43,216 nucleotides of DNA from positions 1-43,216 of the forward strand of contig DINQ01000007.1 of NCBI GenBank assembly GCA_002426795.1, given 5' to 3'. Positions 31,136 to 40,357 of the stretch are shown here, piece by piece. This DNA comes from Bacteroidales bacterium UBA5536. GTDB lineage: Bacteria > Bacteroidota > Bacteroidia > Bacteroidales > F082. The notes below the pieces were generated by a model. That model was not told where the DNA came from. It ran no database searches and was given only the letters and a program-made list of their open reading frames with translations. Each line of letters opens with the position of its first letter. The stretch's first letter is position 1. A program made the translations under genes and the position numbers.

Positions 31136-31137
31136 GC

Positions 31138-34100
31138 ATGTTGAAAGAACCTCAAAACGAACGCTATTTGGTTGTAAAAGATGCCTATGAGCACAATCTC
31201 AAACACATAGATGTACAGATCCCACACAATTCTTTTACGGTGGTCACAGGAGTTTCCGGCTCTGGAAAATCCAGCCTGGTATCGAATGTGATTTTTCAGG
31301 AAAGTCAGCGTCGTTTTCTCAGCTCTTTTTCCTCATTTGCCCGGCAATACATGGGCAAGCTCGAACAGCCCAAGGCAGACAGCATCACTGGGTTACAAGC
31401 CGCGCTGGCCATCCGGCAGCAAACAGGAGCAGCCAATCCGCACAGCACCGTGGGAACACTTTCGGGCGTGTATGACTATTTGCGGTTGTTGTTTGCCCGA
31501 ATGGGTCAGGCACACTGCACCCATTGTGGGCAGACTTTTGGCGATACCAAAACAACTCTTTGCCCGCAATGCGGCACTGAGCGACCACGCCAGCTCGCCA
31601 AACTCTTTTCGTTCAACAGTTTATATGGCGCATGTCCGGTTTGCAAGGGATTGGGTGTAACAGAGCAAATTGACATTGACAAATTGATTGCCAATCCTGC
31701 ACTAAGCCTGCGTCAGGGTGCTTTGGTGCCAACAACCCCAACCGGCTACATCGTTTATTCGCAAGTCACCGTTGATGCCCTCGACACCGTTTGCCGTGCA
31801 CACGGTTTCACGGTCGATATCCCCTGGCAGGAATTGACGGAAGCACAAAAAAATGTGGTGTTATATGGCAGCGACAGGGTTAAAATCTTGTTTGGCAAAC
31901 ATTCGCTCGAATCGCGGCTCAAATGGAAAGGCATCACGGCCCGGCCACGCGAAGAAGCGTACTACAAAGGCATGATGCCCATTATGGAGGACATACTGCG
32001 GCGCGACCGCAACGACAATATTTTGCGTTTCGCCAGCGCTTTTCAATGCTTGTCCTGTAAGGGAAGCCGGTTGCGTCCCGAAGCTTTATCCGTTGAAATA
32101 GCAGGCAGAAACATCTCCCAATTATCTGATTTATCCATTACTGCACTTGAAAAGGAGTTGCTTAAAATCCGGCAACAGACAGATCAAACTGTTTTGTTCG
32201 ATGGCATCATGGAGAAGGCTTTCAAACGGATCGAACAACTGAAAATGCTGGGACTGGGTTACCTGAGTCTGTCGCGGGAGTCAACGAGCCTGTCGGGAGG
32301 CGAAACACAACGCATCCGGCTGGCAGCGCAGACCGGGAGCGGACTTCAAGAGGTGCTTTATGTGTTGGACGAGCCTTCGGTTGGGTTACACCCGCACGAC
32401 AACCACAACCTGCTCAAGATGTTACATACGCTGCGCGACAATGGCAACACGCTTCTGGTGGTTGAACACGACGAAGACACCATTCGCTCTGCCGACTACC
32501 TCATCGATATCGGCCCCAAGGCTGGCGAGGCGGGAGGTCAGCTGATGTTTCAGGGCACCCCGGAGCAACTGCTGGCCAATCCGGAGAAATATCCTGAAAG
32601 TATCACGGCACAGGTATTTTCTCAGACCGAAAAACAGCTGCACATCAGTCGGCCTGGCAAGGGATTTTTACGGATTTCGCAAGCACATCAGCACAATCTG
32701 AAGTCGGTTGATGCCGATCTGAAACTGGGCGCACTGAATTTGGTTACAGGAGTGTCGGGCGCGGGAAAATCAACCCTGGTGCATGAAGTGCTGGCCGCTA
32801 GCCTCCGACAAAAAGACAAAGCGGTTGGCTGCCTGGCCATCGAAACCGAATTGGCCATCGACCGGCTGATCGAAGTGGATCAGTCGCCTATTGGCCGCAC
32901 ACCACGCAGCAATCCAGCTACCTATACAGGCATTTTTGATGCCATTAGGGATTTGTTTGCAGCCCAAGCCGAAGCCAGACAACGCGGATTCAAAAAAGGC
33001 CGTTTTTCCTTCAACAACGAAGGCGGACGCTGCGAGCAATGCGGCGGGGCAGGAAGCATTCAGCTGGGAATGCATTTTCTGGGCGATGTAGAGGTGCGTT
33101 GCGAACAGTGCGAGGGCAAACGCTTCAACGACGAAACTTTATCGGTTCGTTATCATGGAAAAAACATTTTTGAGGTGCTCGAACTCACCGTTGAGGAAGC
33201 GGCCGGTTTTTTTTCCGATCAACCTAAAATCTACCAAACCCTGAAGCAGCTGAATCGTTTGGACGTGGGTTACCTGAAACTCGGACAGCCATCGACCACC
33301 CTTTCGGGCGGTGAGGCTCAGCGGGTAAAGCTGGCATCGGAACTTCGAAAAACCAGCAAAGGTCATAGTCTTTACCTGCTCGACGAGCCAACTGTAGGAC
33401 TGCACAAAGCCGATGTGAAGTCGCTTCTTATAGCCCTGAATGGCATTGTTGATCAAGGAAATACCGTTGTTGTGATTGAACACGATCTGGCTTTGATATT
33501 GCAGGCCGACTGGCTTGTTGATTTAGGTCCGGTTGCAGGCGATGAAGGCGGTGAAGTGGTGGTAAACGGCACAGTGGACGACCTGCTCAAACATCCGCAT
33601 TCGCTTACCGCACGAGCTCTGCGCACTTACCTGAAACATGGGCTTACAACTCTTCCGAAAAAACAGGCTTCGCGGCAGCAGGACCTTAGCCTGGCGGGCA
33701 TCAGCACGCATAACCTGAAAGACCTGAACGTCACTATTCCGCATGGAAAAACCACCGTGATCACAGGCGTTTCCGGAAGCGGTAAGAGTTCATTGGCTTT
33801 TGATACGGTCTATGCAGAAAGCCGCAACCGGTTCACGGAGAGCTATACGTCCTATGCCCGGCGGATGATGAGCAAGATCAGCAAGCCCGAACTCGAAGAA
33901 GGCAGTGGCTTCAGCCCGGCCATCGCCATCCGGCAAAACCGCTTTTCGCCCAATCCACGCTCGACAGTAGGCACAATGACTGGCATCTACGACCATTACC
34001 GTCTACTGTTCTCGCGGGCAGGAAAGGATGCAGATGGAAAAACCACTCTCTTACCTGCAAGCATGTTCTCGTTTAACAAGGTTGAAGCCGCCTGCCCTGA

Positions 34101-36087
34101 CTGCAACGGTCTTGGAAACAAATTGGTTGCCGACCCTGCATGCTTGATCACCCATCCCGAATTGCCGATCGTGCTTGGCGCCATGGACGGCACCAAACCC
34201 GGGAAGTTCTTTGGTGAACCCGACGGGCAATATGTGCAAACCTTATTGGCCGCAGGCAAAGCGAAAAACATTGACTTTACATTGCCCTACACGGCACTCA
34301 CCGAAGAGGCCAAGCAGATTGCCCTGTTTGGATGCGGAGCTGAAGTTTTTGATGTGACCTGGTCGTTCAAACGCGGCAAGCGCATTGGAACCCATCAGTT
34401 ACGAACAGTGTGGAAAGGCATGGCACATCTGGTTGAAGAAGACTACGAAATCAAAAAAAACGGCAAGCGTGGCGAGGCTTTTGCAGCCTTGATGCACGAG
34501 CAAAATTGCCCAACTTGCCAAGGAAAGCGTCTTCGTCCAGAAGCTTTATCTGTGCTGGTGAGCGGACATTCCATTGCCGACGTTTCGGCTTTCACCGTAG
34601 CTGAAGCCATTCCATTTTTTGCAGCACTGCATGACAGTTTTACAGGACTGCAACAGGAGGCTGTCAAAGCACTCAGCCACCAAATCAATGAAAAACTGGA
34701 AGTGTTGCGACAGCTGGGTCTGTCATACCTGAGTATCGACAGGCCAGCCGGCACACTCTCGGGCGGAGAAGCCCAGCGTGTACGCATTGCCAGTCAGCTC
34801 GAGGCCGAGTTGTGTGGCCTCACCTACGTATTCGACGAACCCACCATCGGGCTGCATCCAAGAGACACCCAACAACTGATGGACATTCTCAACAGACTGA
34901 AATCCAATGGCAATACCATGATTCTGGTAGAACATGATCCGGAAGTGATGTTGCAGGCCGATCACCTGATTGATCTGGGACCAGGAGCAGGAAAATACGG
35001 TGGCGAAATCCTGGCTGTGGGAAGTCCTGAGCAAGTTCGGAACCATGCCGCTTCCATCACCGGCCAATACCTCAGCCAAGAGCTTCTCAGTCCAAAAGCA
35101 TCAGCCCGCAAGCTCAGAACAGGCATTCAGATAAAGGGCGCATATGCAAATAACCTTCGAAGTATTGATTTGCACATCCCCGCGGGTGGACTGGTTGCTG
35201 TAACAGGGGTTTCGGGAAGCGGAAAGACTTCGCTGGTGTTTGAGGTGCTCACTGCTTCTTTTGAGGCCCAAAAAGCCATGCACTGCCATGAGATTTCATT
35301 TGGCGAAATTGCGCAGCTGGTGGTTGCGCGACAGGAAAAAATCGGCACCTCGCCGCTGAGCAATGCGGCCACCTATACTGGGGTTTTCGATGACATCAGA
35401 AACTGCTTTGCAGCCCTGCCACAGAGCAAAAAAGCCAACCTGACAAAAAAACACTTCAGCTTCAACAATTCCGAAGGCAGCTGCCCTTACTGCAAAGGGC
35501 TGGGCAGTGTGAAAGTGAGCCTCGATTTTCTGTCAGATGTCTGGTCGAGCTGCGAAATCTGCCACGGAGAACGCTATCAAACTGCTGTATTAAACATCAA
35601 ACACCACGGCAGGAACATCAATGAGGTGTTGCAGATGGAAGTGGATGAAGCACTTGTTTATTTCAATGACAACAAACTGATTTGCAGCAAACTTCAGGTG
35701 CTGCACGAGGTCGGATTGGGATATCTGCAACTCGGACAGGCCACCAACAGCTTGTCGGGTGGTGAGACACAACGGCTGAAACTGGCAAATGAATTGCTAA
35801 AAAGCGACAAGCGTAAAACCTTATACGTTTTTGATGAGCCTACCACAGGGCTGCATATGCAAGATGTGGACAAGCTGCTCAGGCTGTTTGAAAAATTGAT
35901 TGGTGAAGGACATTCCGTGCTGGTGATTGAACACAATCTGTCAGTGATTGCTGCCGCTGACTGGATGATCGACCTGGGACCTGAAGGCGGCTCAGAGGGC
36001 GGAAAGCTGTTATTTAGTGGCCCTGTGCCAGACAGCAAGGACTGCAAAGCATCATTCACGGCACAGTACTTATTCAAACAGATCTAA
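31138..36087 (+). CDS. Tandem-fused UvrA-like protein with four ABC ATPase modules
   Basis: The 1649 residues consist of two UvrA halves joined head to tail. Walker A motifs lie at 38, 538, 877 and 1357 (GVSG(S/A)GK(S/T)). ABC signatures LSGGE lie at 385, 722, 1207 and 1539. Walker B/DEP motifs lie near 411, 750, 1233 and 1566. Zinc-type CxxC pairs occur at 127/130+142/145, 166/169, 632/635+655/658, 986/989 and 1449/1452+1472/1475. Only about 350 residues separate the first Walker A from its signature, about 110 fewer than in E. coli UvrA, so the UvrB-binding domain is missing. This is the class III (fused class II, DrrC/UvrA2-like) arrangement, linked in the literature to drug tolerance and not to canonical repair. 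The second half lacks the first CxxC cluster. It begins 2 bp after the RPP gene, so the two are co-translated. Confidence 0.88.
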   Translation: MLKEPQNERYLVVKDAYEHNLKHIDVQIPHNSFTVVTGVSGSGKSSLVSNVIFQESQRRFLSSFSSFARQYMGKLEQPKADSITGLQAALAIRQQTGAANPHSTVGTLSGVYDYLRLLFARMGQAHCTHCGQTFGDTKTTLCPQCGTERPRQLAKLFSFNSLYGACPVCKGLGVTEQIDIDKLIANPALSLRQGALVPTTPTGYIVYSQVTVDALDTVCRAHGFTVDIPWQELTEAQKNVVLYGSDRVKILFGKHSLESRLKWKGITARPREEAYYKGMMPIMEDILRRDRNDNILRFASAFQCLSCKGSRLRPEALSVEIAGRNISQLSDLSITALEKELLKIRQQTDQTVLFDGIMEKAFKRIEQLKMLGLGYLSLSRESTSLSGGETQRIRLAAQTGSGLQEVLYVLDEPSVGLHPHDNHNLLKMLHTLRDNGNTLLVVEHDEDTIRSADYLIDIGPKAGEAGGQLMFQGTPEQLLANPEKYPESITAQVFSQTEKQLHISRPGKGFLRISQAHQHNLKSVDADLKLGALNLVTGVSGAGKSTLVHEVLAASLRQKDKAVGCLAIETELAIDRLIEVDQSPIGRTPRSNPATYTGIFDAIRDLFAAQAEARQRGFKKGRFSFNNEGGRCEQCGGAGSIQLGMHFLGDVEVRCEQCEGKRFNDETLSVRYHGKNIFEVLELTVEEAAGFFSDQPKIYQTLKQLNRLDVGYLKLGQPSTTLSGGEAQRVKLASELRKTSKGHSLYLLDEPTVGLHKADVKSLLIALNGIVDQGNTVVVIEHDLALILQADWLVDLGPVAGDEGGEVVVNGTVDDLLKHPHSLTARALRTYLKHGLTTLPKKQASRQQDLSLAGISTHNLKDLNVTIPHGKTTVITGVSGSGKSSLAFDTVYAESRNRFTESYTSYARRMMSKISKPELEEGSGFSPAIAIRQNRFSPNPRSTVGTMTGIYDHYRLLFSRAGKDADGKTTLLPASMFSFNKVEAACPDCNGLGNKLVADPACLITHPELPIVLGAMDGTKPGKFFGEPDGQYVQTLLAAGKAKNIDFTLPYTALTEEAKQIALFGCGAEVFDVTWSFKRGKRIGTHQLRTVWKGMAHLVEEDYEIKKNGKRGEAFAALMHEQNCPTCQGKRLRPEALSVLVSGHSIADVSAFTVAEAIPFFAALHDSFTGLQQEAVKALSHQINEKLEVLRQLGLSYLSIDRPAGTLSGGEAQRVRIASQLEAELCGLTYVFDEPTIGLHPRDTQQLMDILNRLKSNGNTMILVEHDPEVMLQADHLIDLGPGAGKYGGEILAVGSPEQVRNHAASITGQYLSQELLSPKASARKLRTGIQIKGAYANNLRSIDLHIPAGGLVAVTGVSGSGKTSLVFEVLTASFEAQKAMHCHEISFGEIAQLVVARQEKIGTSPLSNAATYTGVFDDIRNCFAALPQSKKANLTKKHFSFNNSEGSCPYCKGLGSVKVSLDFLSDVWSSCEICHGERYQTAVLNIKHHGRNINEVLQMEVDEALVYFNDNKLICSKLQVLHEVGLGYLQLGQATNSLSGGETQRLKLANELLKSDKRKTLYVFDEPTTGLHMQDVDKLLRLFEKLIGEGHSVLVIEHNLSVIAAADWMIDLGPEGGSEGGKLLFSGPVPDSKDCKASFTAQYLFKQI

Positions 36088-36177
36088 TTTGGCCGAAAAG
36101 AAATTGGCAAATAATTTTCCGGTTGGCCATAACATTCGGTCAGAAAAAGCGTTTAAAAAACAAACAAGTATCCCATC

Positions 36178-36828
36178 ATGACCTATAGCATCAATAAAAA
36201 AAAGATAGAAGAAATATTCAATACCGTTTCACATGCCATTGGCATCCCTTTGTCGATAGCAGCCCTTACTTTATTGGTTGTATTTGGCGCCATTTACGGC
36301 ACAGCCTGGCATGTTGTTAGCTTCAGTATTTTCGGTGTGAGCATGTTGTTCCTGTATCTTTCGTCTACGCTTTTTCATGCTGCACGCAAACCACGCAAAA
36401 AATACTACCTCAACAAACTCGATCACGCAGCCATTTATGTGCTGATTGCCGGCTCTTACACTCCGATTGCTCTTGTTAGTTTGCATGGCGCCATCGGCTG
36501 GGTTTTGTTTGGCGTGATCTGGGCGCTGGCCATTGCAGGCGTAGCCTTTAAAATCTGGTTTTACAACCAGCGCTGGCGCAAGCTCTCGGCCTGGTTGTAT
36601 GTGGCCATGGGCTGGCTGGTGATTGCAGCCATCGTGCCGCTCCTCAAAAGCATGCCAACACTGGCACTTTGGTTCTTGTTTGCAGGCGGTGTAAGTTATA
36701 CTATTGGAGCACTGTTTTACATCAAAAAAGAAATCCGTTTTACCCATTTCGTTTTTCACCTCTTTGTGCTCGGCGGAAGCATCTGTCATTTCTTTAGCTT
36801 TTTGTTTTTACTGCCCTTAGGAAGTTAG
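36178..36828 (+). CDS. trhA: TrhA/hemolysin III family membrane protein (PAQR)
   Basis: The 216-residue protein has seven hydrophobic helices and the conserved hemolysin III/PAQR motifs: EEIFNTVSHAIGIPLS at the N-terminus, SSTLFHA (S...H of the metal site), LDHAAIYVLIAGSYTP in TM3, and the terminal FHLFVLGGSICHFFSF with the two zinc-ligand histidines. E. coli and Bacillus members influence membrane fluidity and energetics; haemolytic activity is not implied. It stands alone, 90 bp after the uvrA-like gene, and is followed by a clear terminator at 36963. Confidence 0.9.
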   Translation: MTYSINKKKIEEIFNTVSHAIGIPLSIAALTLLVVFGAIYGTAWHVVSFSIFGVSMLFLYLSSTLFHAARKPRKKYYLNKLDHAAIYVLIAGSYTPIALVSLHGAIGWVLFGVIWALAIAGVAFKIWFYNQRWRKLSAWLYVAMGWLVIAAIVPLLKSMPTLALWFLFAGGVSYTIGALFYIKKEIRFTHFVFHLFVLGGSICHFFSFLFLLPLGS

Positions 36829-36962
36829 GAGACGGGTTATCGATTTTTGCACACAATGGGGTTGAAAGCCAATAAATATCGAAAAATCAATTTCCCCAGA
36901 ATTACGCCAACATTAAGCATCATCAGATTTATGTTGCTATATCGAGATATTCTTCTGAATTT

Positions 36963-36997
36963 AGCCATTGCAAGAGAAGTGAAAATGGCTTTTTTTT
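36963..36997 (+). terminator. Rho-independent terminator
   Basis: AGCCATT (36963-36969) pairs exactly with AATGGCT (36984-36990) and is followed by seven T residues. It would end transcription from trhA, about 135 bp upstream. Confidence 0.8.
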
Positions 36998-37094
36998 GAC
37001 TTTTATCTGGTCCTTTGCCAGCTAAATCAGAAAAGAAAAAATATCCGTTGAAAACCGATAATCAACTGACATTGAAAACAAAATATGATGGCCT

Positions 37095-37928
37095 GTGTGT
37101 GCAAAACTGAAATCACTACTTAAAATTACCTTATTGGTTTTTGGATCGCTGGTTTGCAACCTGGGATTCTCTCAGCAAATGCATCTTAAATCCTACACCT
37201 ATCAGTATACAGTTGGCACTGACATCCTAAACATCTATACATATTACTACAATGATGATTATTCGTTGGATTCTGTAGTTTTGCATGATCAAAATGAAAC
37301 TACTTACGGTACCTATCTCTTTGAAAATGATCGAATAATTGAAGAGCACTACGGTTCAAGGCTGCAGTTTTGGAAATATTTTGACAACCTTGTTCAACAA
37401 TTTGCTGTTCAATACAATGATACAACCCTCGAAAACACTTATTTTCTGAATGAAGATGATCAGCTGTGTATTGATACACTGGGACATCTGATCAACTATT
37501 GCAGCTGGGAAAACGGAAACCTGCTTGATGTGATGACAGTCAACACCATTGCCCATGACACCACCCGGGACCCTATGATTTACGATGAAAATATTTTGAA
37601 CCCATGGTACGAATCGAACAAATTCTTCCGGCACGACTTCTGGGGAAGTGTCAATTTTATCAAAAAAATAAAAGCCGCAACTTTCACAGTGGAGGATGCA
37701 ATCAATAACTACCCAAAATTTGTCACCCAGGAAGTAGGTGGCAAAATGGTCGGAACCTACACATTCGATTACTATATGGACCCTGAAGATGAAGGCGATT
37801 CGACCCTTCTTTCAATCAGCTATCACAACTTGTTGGGTCAAAAAATAGAGAAACCAAAACACGGATTTTATATTGAGCGAGAGCTGACGACGAAAGGTGT
37901 TGTTGGCAAAAAGTATTTTATGCAGTAA
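37095..37928 (+). CDS. Secreted protein of unknown function
   Basis: The 277-residue protein begins with a GTG and a clear signal peptide (LKSLLKITLLVFGSLVCNLGFSQQ). The mature part is rich in Tyr, Asp and Asn with beta-strand-like repeats such as YTYQYTVGTDILNIYTYYYNDD, YTFDYYMDPEDEGDSTLLSI and GFYIERELTTKG, resembling Bacteroidota YD-repeat/DUF4595-like secreted proteins. I do not recognise a catalytic motif or a T9SS tail. An ATG two codons earlier in another frame leads only to a short frame. It is followed by a DUF6090 gene on the same strand after 139 bp. Confidence 0.6.
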   Translation: MCAKLKSLLKITLLVFGSLVCNLGFSQQMHLKSYTYQYTVGTDILNIYTYYYNDDYSLDSVVLHDQNETTYGTYLFENDRIIEEHYGSRLQFWKYFDNLVQQFAVQYNDTTLENTYFLNEDDQLCIDTLGHLINYCSWENGNLLDVMTVNTIAHDTTRDPMIYDENILNPWYESNKFFRHDFWGSVNFIKKIKAATFTVEDAINNYPKFVTQEVGGKMVGTYTFDYYMDPEDEGDSTLLSISYHNLLGQKIEKPKHGFYIERELTTKGVVGKKYFMQ

Positions 37929-38026
37929 GCATGATGCTCGCTTGCAGGCAAAATCCGTCGCCTCAAAAAAAGCCAATTCCTCAGCCAGCATTTTCGAAAA
38001 ACTTGTCTTGGTATTTTCAAAAGTTT

Positions 38027-38034
38027 TATACTTG
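38027..38034 (+). promoter_or_regulatory. Weak -7 box candidate for the second DUF6090 gene
   Basis: TATACTTG has one mismatch to TAnnTTTG, with TTG 21 nt upstream and the ATG 34 bp downstream. Confidence 0.35.
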
Positions 38035-38067
38035 CAGCAGTTCTCGCTTCAAACAACAACACAACCC

Positions 38068-38853
38068 ATGTTTAAATTCTTTCGAAATATCCGCATGCAA
38101 CTGGCTGCGGAAAACAAAGCTGCGCGCTATATGCGATACGCCATTGGCGAAATTGTGCTCGTTGTTGTTGGTATACTCATTGCCTTGCAGATCAACAACT
38201 GGAATGCTGATCAGAAAGACAGAAGGATCGAGCGCAACTACCTCCGCAATTTAAAGGCCGACCTTGAAATGGATCTGGTTAATCTCGATTCGCTCACCAC
38301 CGACAGGCAAAGGAAAGTGCAATCGGCACTGAAACTCCTCAAACTTCCCACTCCAACATCTCAGCATGAGTTAGCCGTCATGGATTCGTTGTATTGGAAT
38401 GTTTTTGGGTGGACAAGCTACATTCCAAGCACAGCAACCCAGCAGGAGCTCATCAGTTCGGGCACGCTCAACCTGATAGAAAACGACAGCATCAAAGCGC
38501 TGATGCTCCATTTAAAACAACAGAACGAAAAGCTTGATGTTTATATGGCGCACATGCGCCGCGAATACGACAACTACCTGTACGACAGAAGCATCAATAA
38601 CAAAACACTACTTCCTACAATTGACCTGGCCGGGACAATCAATACCGGGGTCTCTGTAAAAGACACATCAATTACACAGGAACAGATGGCCGGTTTTATC
38701 AGTGAATTTGACTTCATGCAGCATGACCTTGTGATTCAAAACGGTCTGAAACTGGCTGCCGGCAACAACAACTACATCAAGGAGACTTATGCTTCGATGA
38801 AGAAGAATACCGACCATTTGATTCGGTTGATAGACGAGGAATTGAATGACTGA
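38068..38853 (+). CDS. DUF6090-type membrane protein (paralogue)
   Basis: The 261-residue protein is a paralogue of the one at 11812-12591. The N-terminus FKFFRNIRMQLAAENKAARYMRYAIGE and the membrane helix IVLVVVGILIALQINNWN are nearly identical in pattern, and the rest is helical (RNYLRNLKADLEMDLVNLD...). The frame is open further upstream, but the ATG at 38068 gives the family's exact start. A single N-terminal membrane anchor with a large domain beyond it suggests an inner-membrane protein with a periplasmic or cytoplasmic helical body. Function is unknown. It is convergent with the outer-membrane protein gene. Confidence 0.78.
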   Translation: MFKFFRNIRMQLAAENKAARYMRYAIGEIVLVVVGILIALQINNWNADQKDRRIERNYLRNLKADLEMDLVNLDSLTTDRQRKVQSALKLLKLPTPTSQHELAVMDSLYWNVFGWTSYIPSTATQQELISSGTLNLIENDSIKALMLHLKQQNEKLDVYMAHMRREYDNYLYDRSINNKTLLPTIDLAGTINTGVSVKDTSITQEQMAGFISEFDFMQHDLVIQNGLKLAAGNNNYIKETYASMKKNTDHLIRLIDEELND

Positions 38854-38905
38854 CCGTTTTTTAACGAAATAACTCAACCTATCTCAGTCTGACCAAATAC
38901 ATTTT

Positions 38906-40075
38906 CTACTTCCGCATTTTATACTTCAACTGCCCAAGGTTGTTGTTTCTGAAGATATTGTTCACACCACCGATCATGAACTGAACTGTAACCACATTGC
39001 CCTTCAAATCAACAACTTTGTTGAGCGAATAGTCGGTAATATTGAACTTGGCGCGCAAACCCAGATAAAATGTGTTGGTGATGTAATACCTGTAGCCGAG
39101 TCCCAGGTTGAAATTATAGGTCCAGGTTGATGCCGCTTTCAGGTTGTTGTCCTTGTCTTCGGGCAGGGCATCAAATCCGTCCAAAGCAATGCCGCCTGTA
39201 AATTGCAGCTCGTGCCCGTTTTTTGCAACAAGGTCGCGTCCCACATCCAGTCCGATATAACCGCCCAAAAAATGATCCGTCAATTCAGGCGCATTTCCTG
39301 TTTTTTTTCTTGTTGCTAAATACTTTTCAGGTGTGTCGAGAAACTTGATGGCTATCGTGAAATCGTAGTTCATTTTGTTTTGCTTGGCACCCATCTGAAA
39401 TCCCAGTTCGGGGTGGTTTCCCAAAACCTTCAACGCGCCGTTTGGCATCCAGATACCGGTGATCCATGCCATATGAAACTCACCCATATTGCGGTAGTAA
39501 TCAACTGCTTTTTGATATTCGGTAGTTAAGTTGTTCTGCCCGTAATCATTGGCCTGTATTTCGGAAAAGATAGTGTCGTAATTGGCGCTGTAAAACTCAG
39601 CCAGCAGATACGGCATCGTTCCGGTCTGGTACTTTTGTTTCAGTCGGGCGGCCAGTTCACGTGTATAATCATCAAATTCCTGGCCGGGAGGCACAAAACC
39701 GTAGTAGGCCATATAATTGTCGTATGAATAATAGCGCTCATACTTGATCATATCCATCCTGCTTTGGTAATTGAAAATATTGTTGAGGGTACCTTTGGTG
39801 AGCAGACTGTCCGCAAAGCTACCGTTGTCGAGCGCCATCAGAATCCTGGCCCTGAAAATCGGCTCCCGCATGCCACATTTTTGCTCCCAGTAACGCAAAA
39901 GCTGTACGGCCGAATCTGTTTTGTCAGCCTGCAGGTACTCGATCAGCAACAGGCTACTGTTGTAGGATACATCCTGACAGTCGACTTGTCGCCGGGTCAT
40001 CAGCCTGTCGAAATCCTGGCTATAGAGCGCTATTGAACAACATAACGCAATAGATATAAGCAATATACGTTTCAT
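38906..40075 (-). CDS. Outer-membrane protein of unknown function with C-terminal barrel-like region
   Basis: The 389-residue protein has a signal peptide (RILLISIALCCSIALYSQ). An alpha-helical, tetratricopeptide-like N-terminal half (about 25-200, with repeated YxxA..L and short helices) is followed by a beta-rich half with alternating aromatic/hydrophobic strands (ELGFQMGAKQNKMNYDFTIAIKF, WTYNFNLGLGYRYYITNTFYLGLRAKFNI). The latter pattern fits a small outer-membrane beta-barrel. No T9SS tail is present. I do not recognise the family; a role in envelope structure or stress is speculation. The start at 40075 (MKRILLI) is well supported by the signal peptide. Confidence 0.65.
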   Translation of the reverse strand: MKRILLISIALCCSIALYSQDFDRLMTRRQVDCQDVSYNSSLLLIEYLQADKTDSAVQLLRYWEQKCGMREPIFRARILMALDNGSFADSLLTKGTLNNIFNYQSRMDMIKYERYYSYDNYMAYYGFVPPGQEFDDYTRELAARLKQKYQTGTMPYLLAEFYSANYDTIFSEIQANDYGQNNLTTEYQKAVDYYRNMGEFHMAWITGIWMPNGALKVLGNHPELGFQMGAKQNKMNYDFTIAIKFLDTPEKYLATRKKTGNAPELTDHFLGGYIGLDVGRDLVAKNGHELQFTGGIALDGFDALPEDKDNNLKAASTWTYNFNLGLGYRYYITNTFYLGLRAKFNITDYSLNKVVDLKGNVVTVQFMIGGVNNIFRNNNLGQLKYKMRK

Positions 40076-40298
40076 GTAATTTGGTTTGTGCTTGTTTGAA
40101 ACTTTGGTCAGTTAAAATTAGGAAATTTTATTATTCATCTTTCATCTTGAAACAAAATGTCACGGAAATTTAGACGGTTTCCTGTCAAACGTCAACCCAG
40201 GCATTTTACACACAAAATAAAACACGAATTGCCTGGATCTTACAGCTATTTAAATCAGAGTGCTCCTATCTCCTAATTATCAATCTCTGCATTCTTCG

Positions 40299-40330
40299 TT
40301 TGCCTGATTCAGCCGATTACGCTATTTTTG
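40299..40330 (+). promoter_or_regulatory. Promoter of the alpha-amylase gene
   Basis: TTTG (40299-40302), 20-nt spacer, TATTTTTG (40323-40330): an exact Bacteroidota promoter, with the ATG at 40358 about 20 bp after the predicted start site. Confidence 0.7.
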
Positions 40331-40357
40331 CTCAAACATAATAACCTATCTCACACC

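Noticed and set aside
31039..31137. Upstream extension of the tandem UvrA frame to 31039
   Set aside because: The extra 33 codons overlap the RPP gene and have no UvrA similarity; the ATG at 31138, 2 bp after the RPP stop, gives the normal N-terminus.
37897..38067. Upstream extension of the second DUF6090 frame
   Set aside because: The extension overlaps the end of the preceding gene and is unlike the family; the ATG at 38068 matches the paralogue's start.
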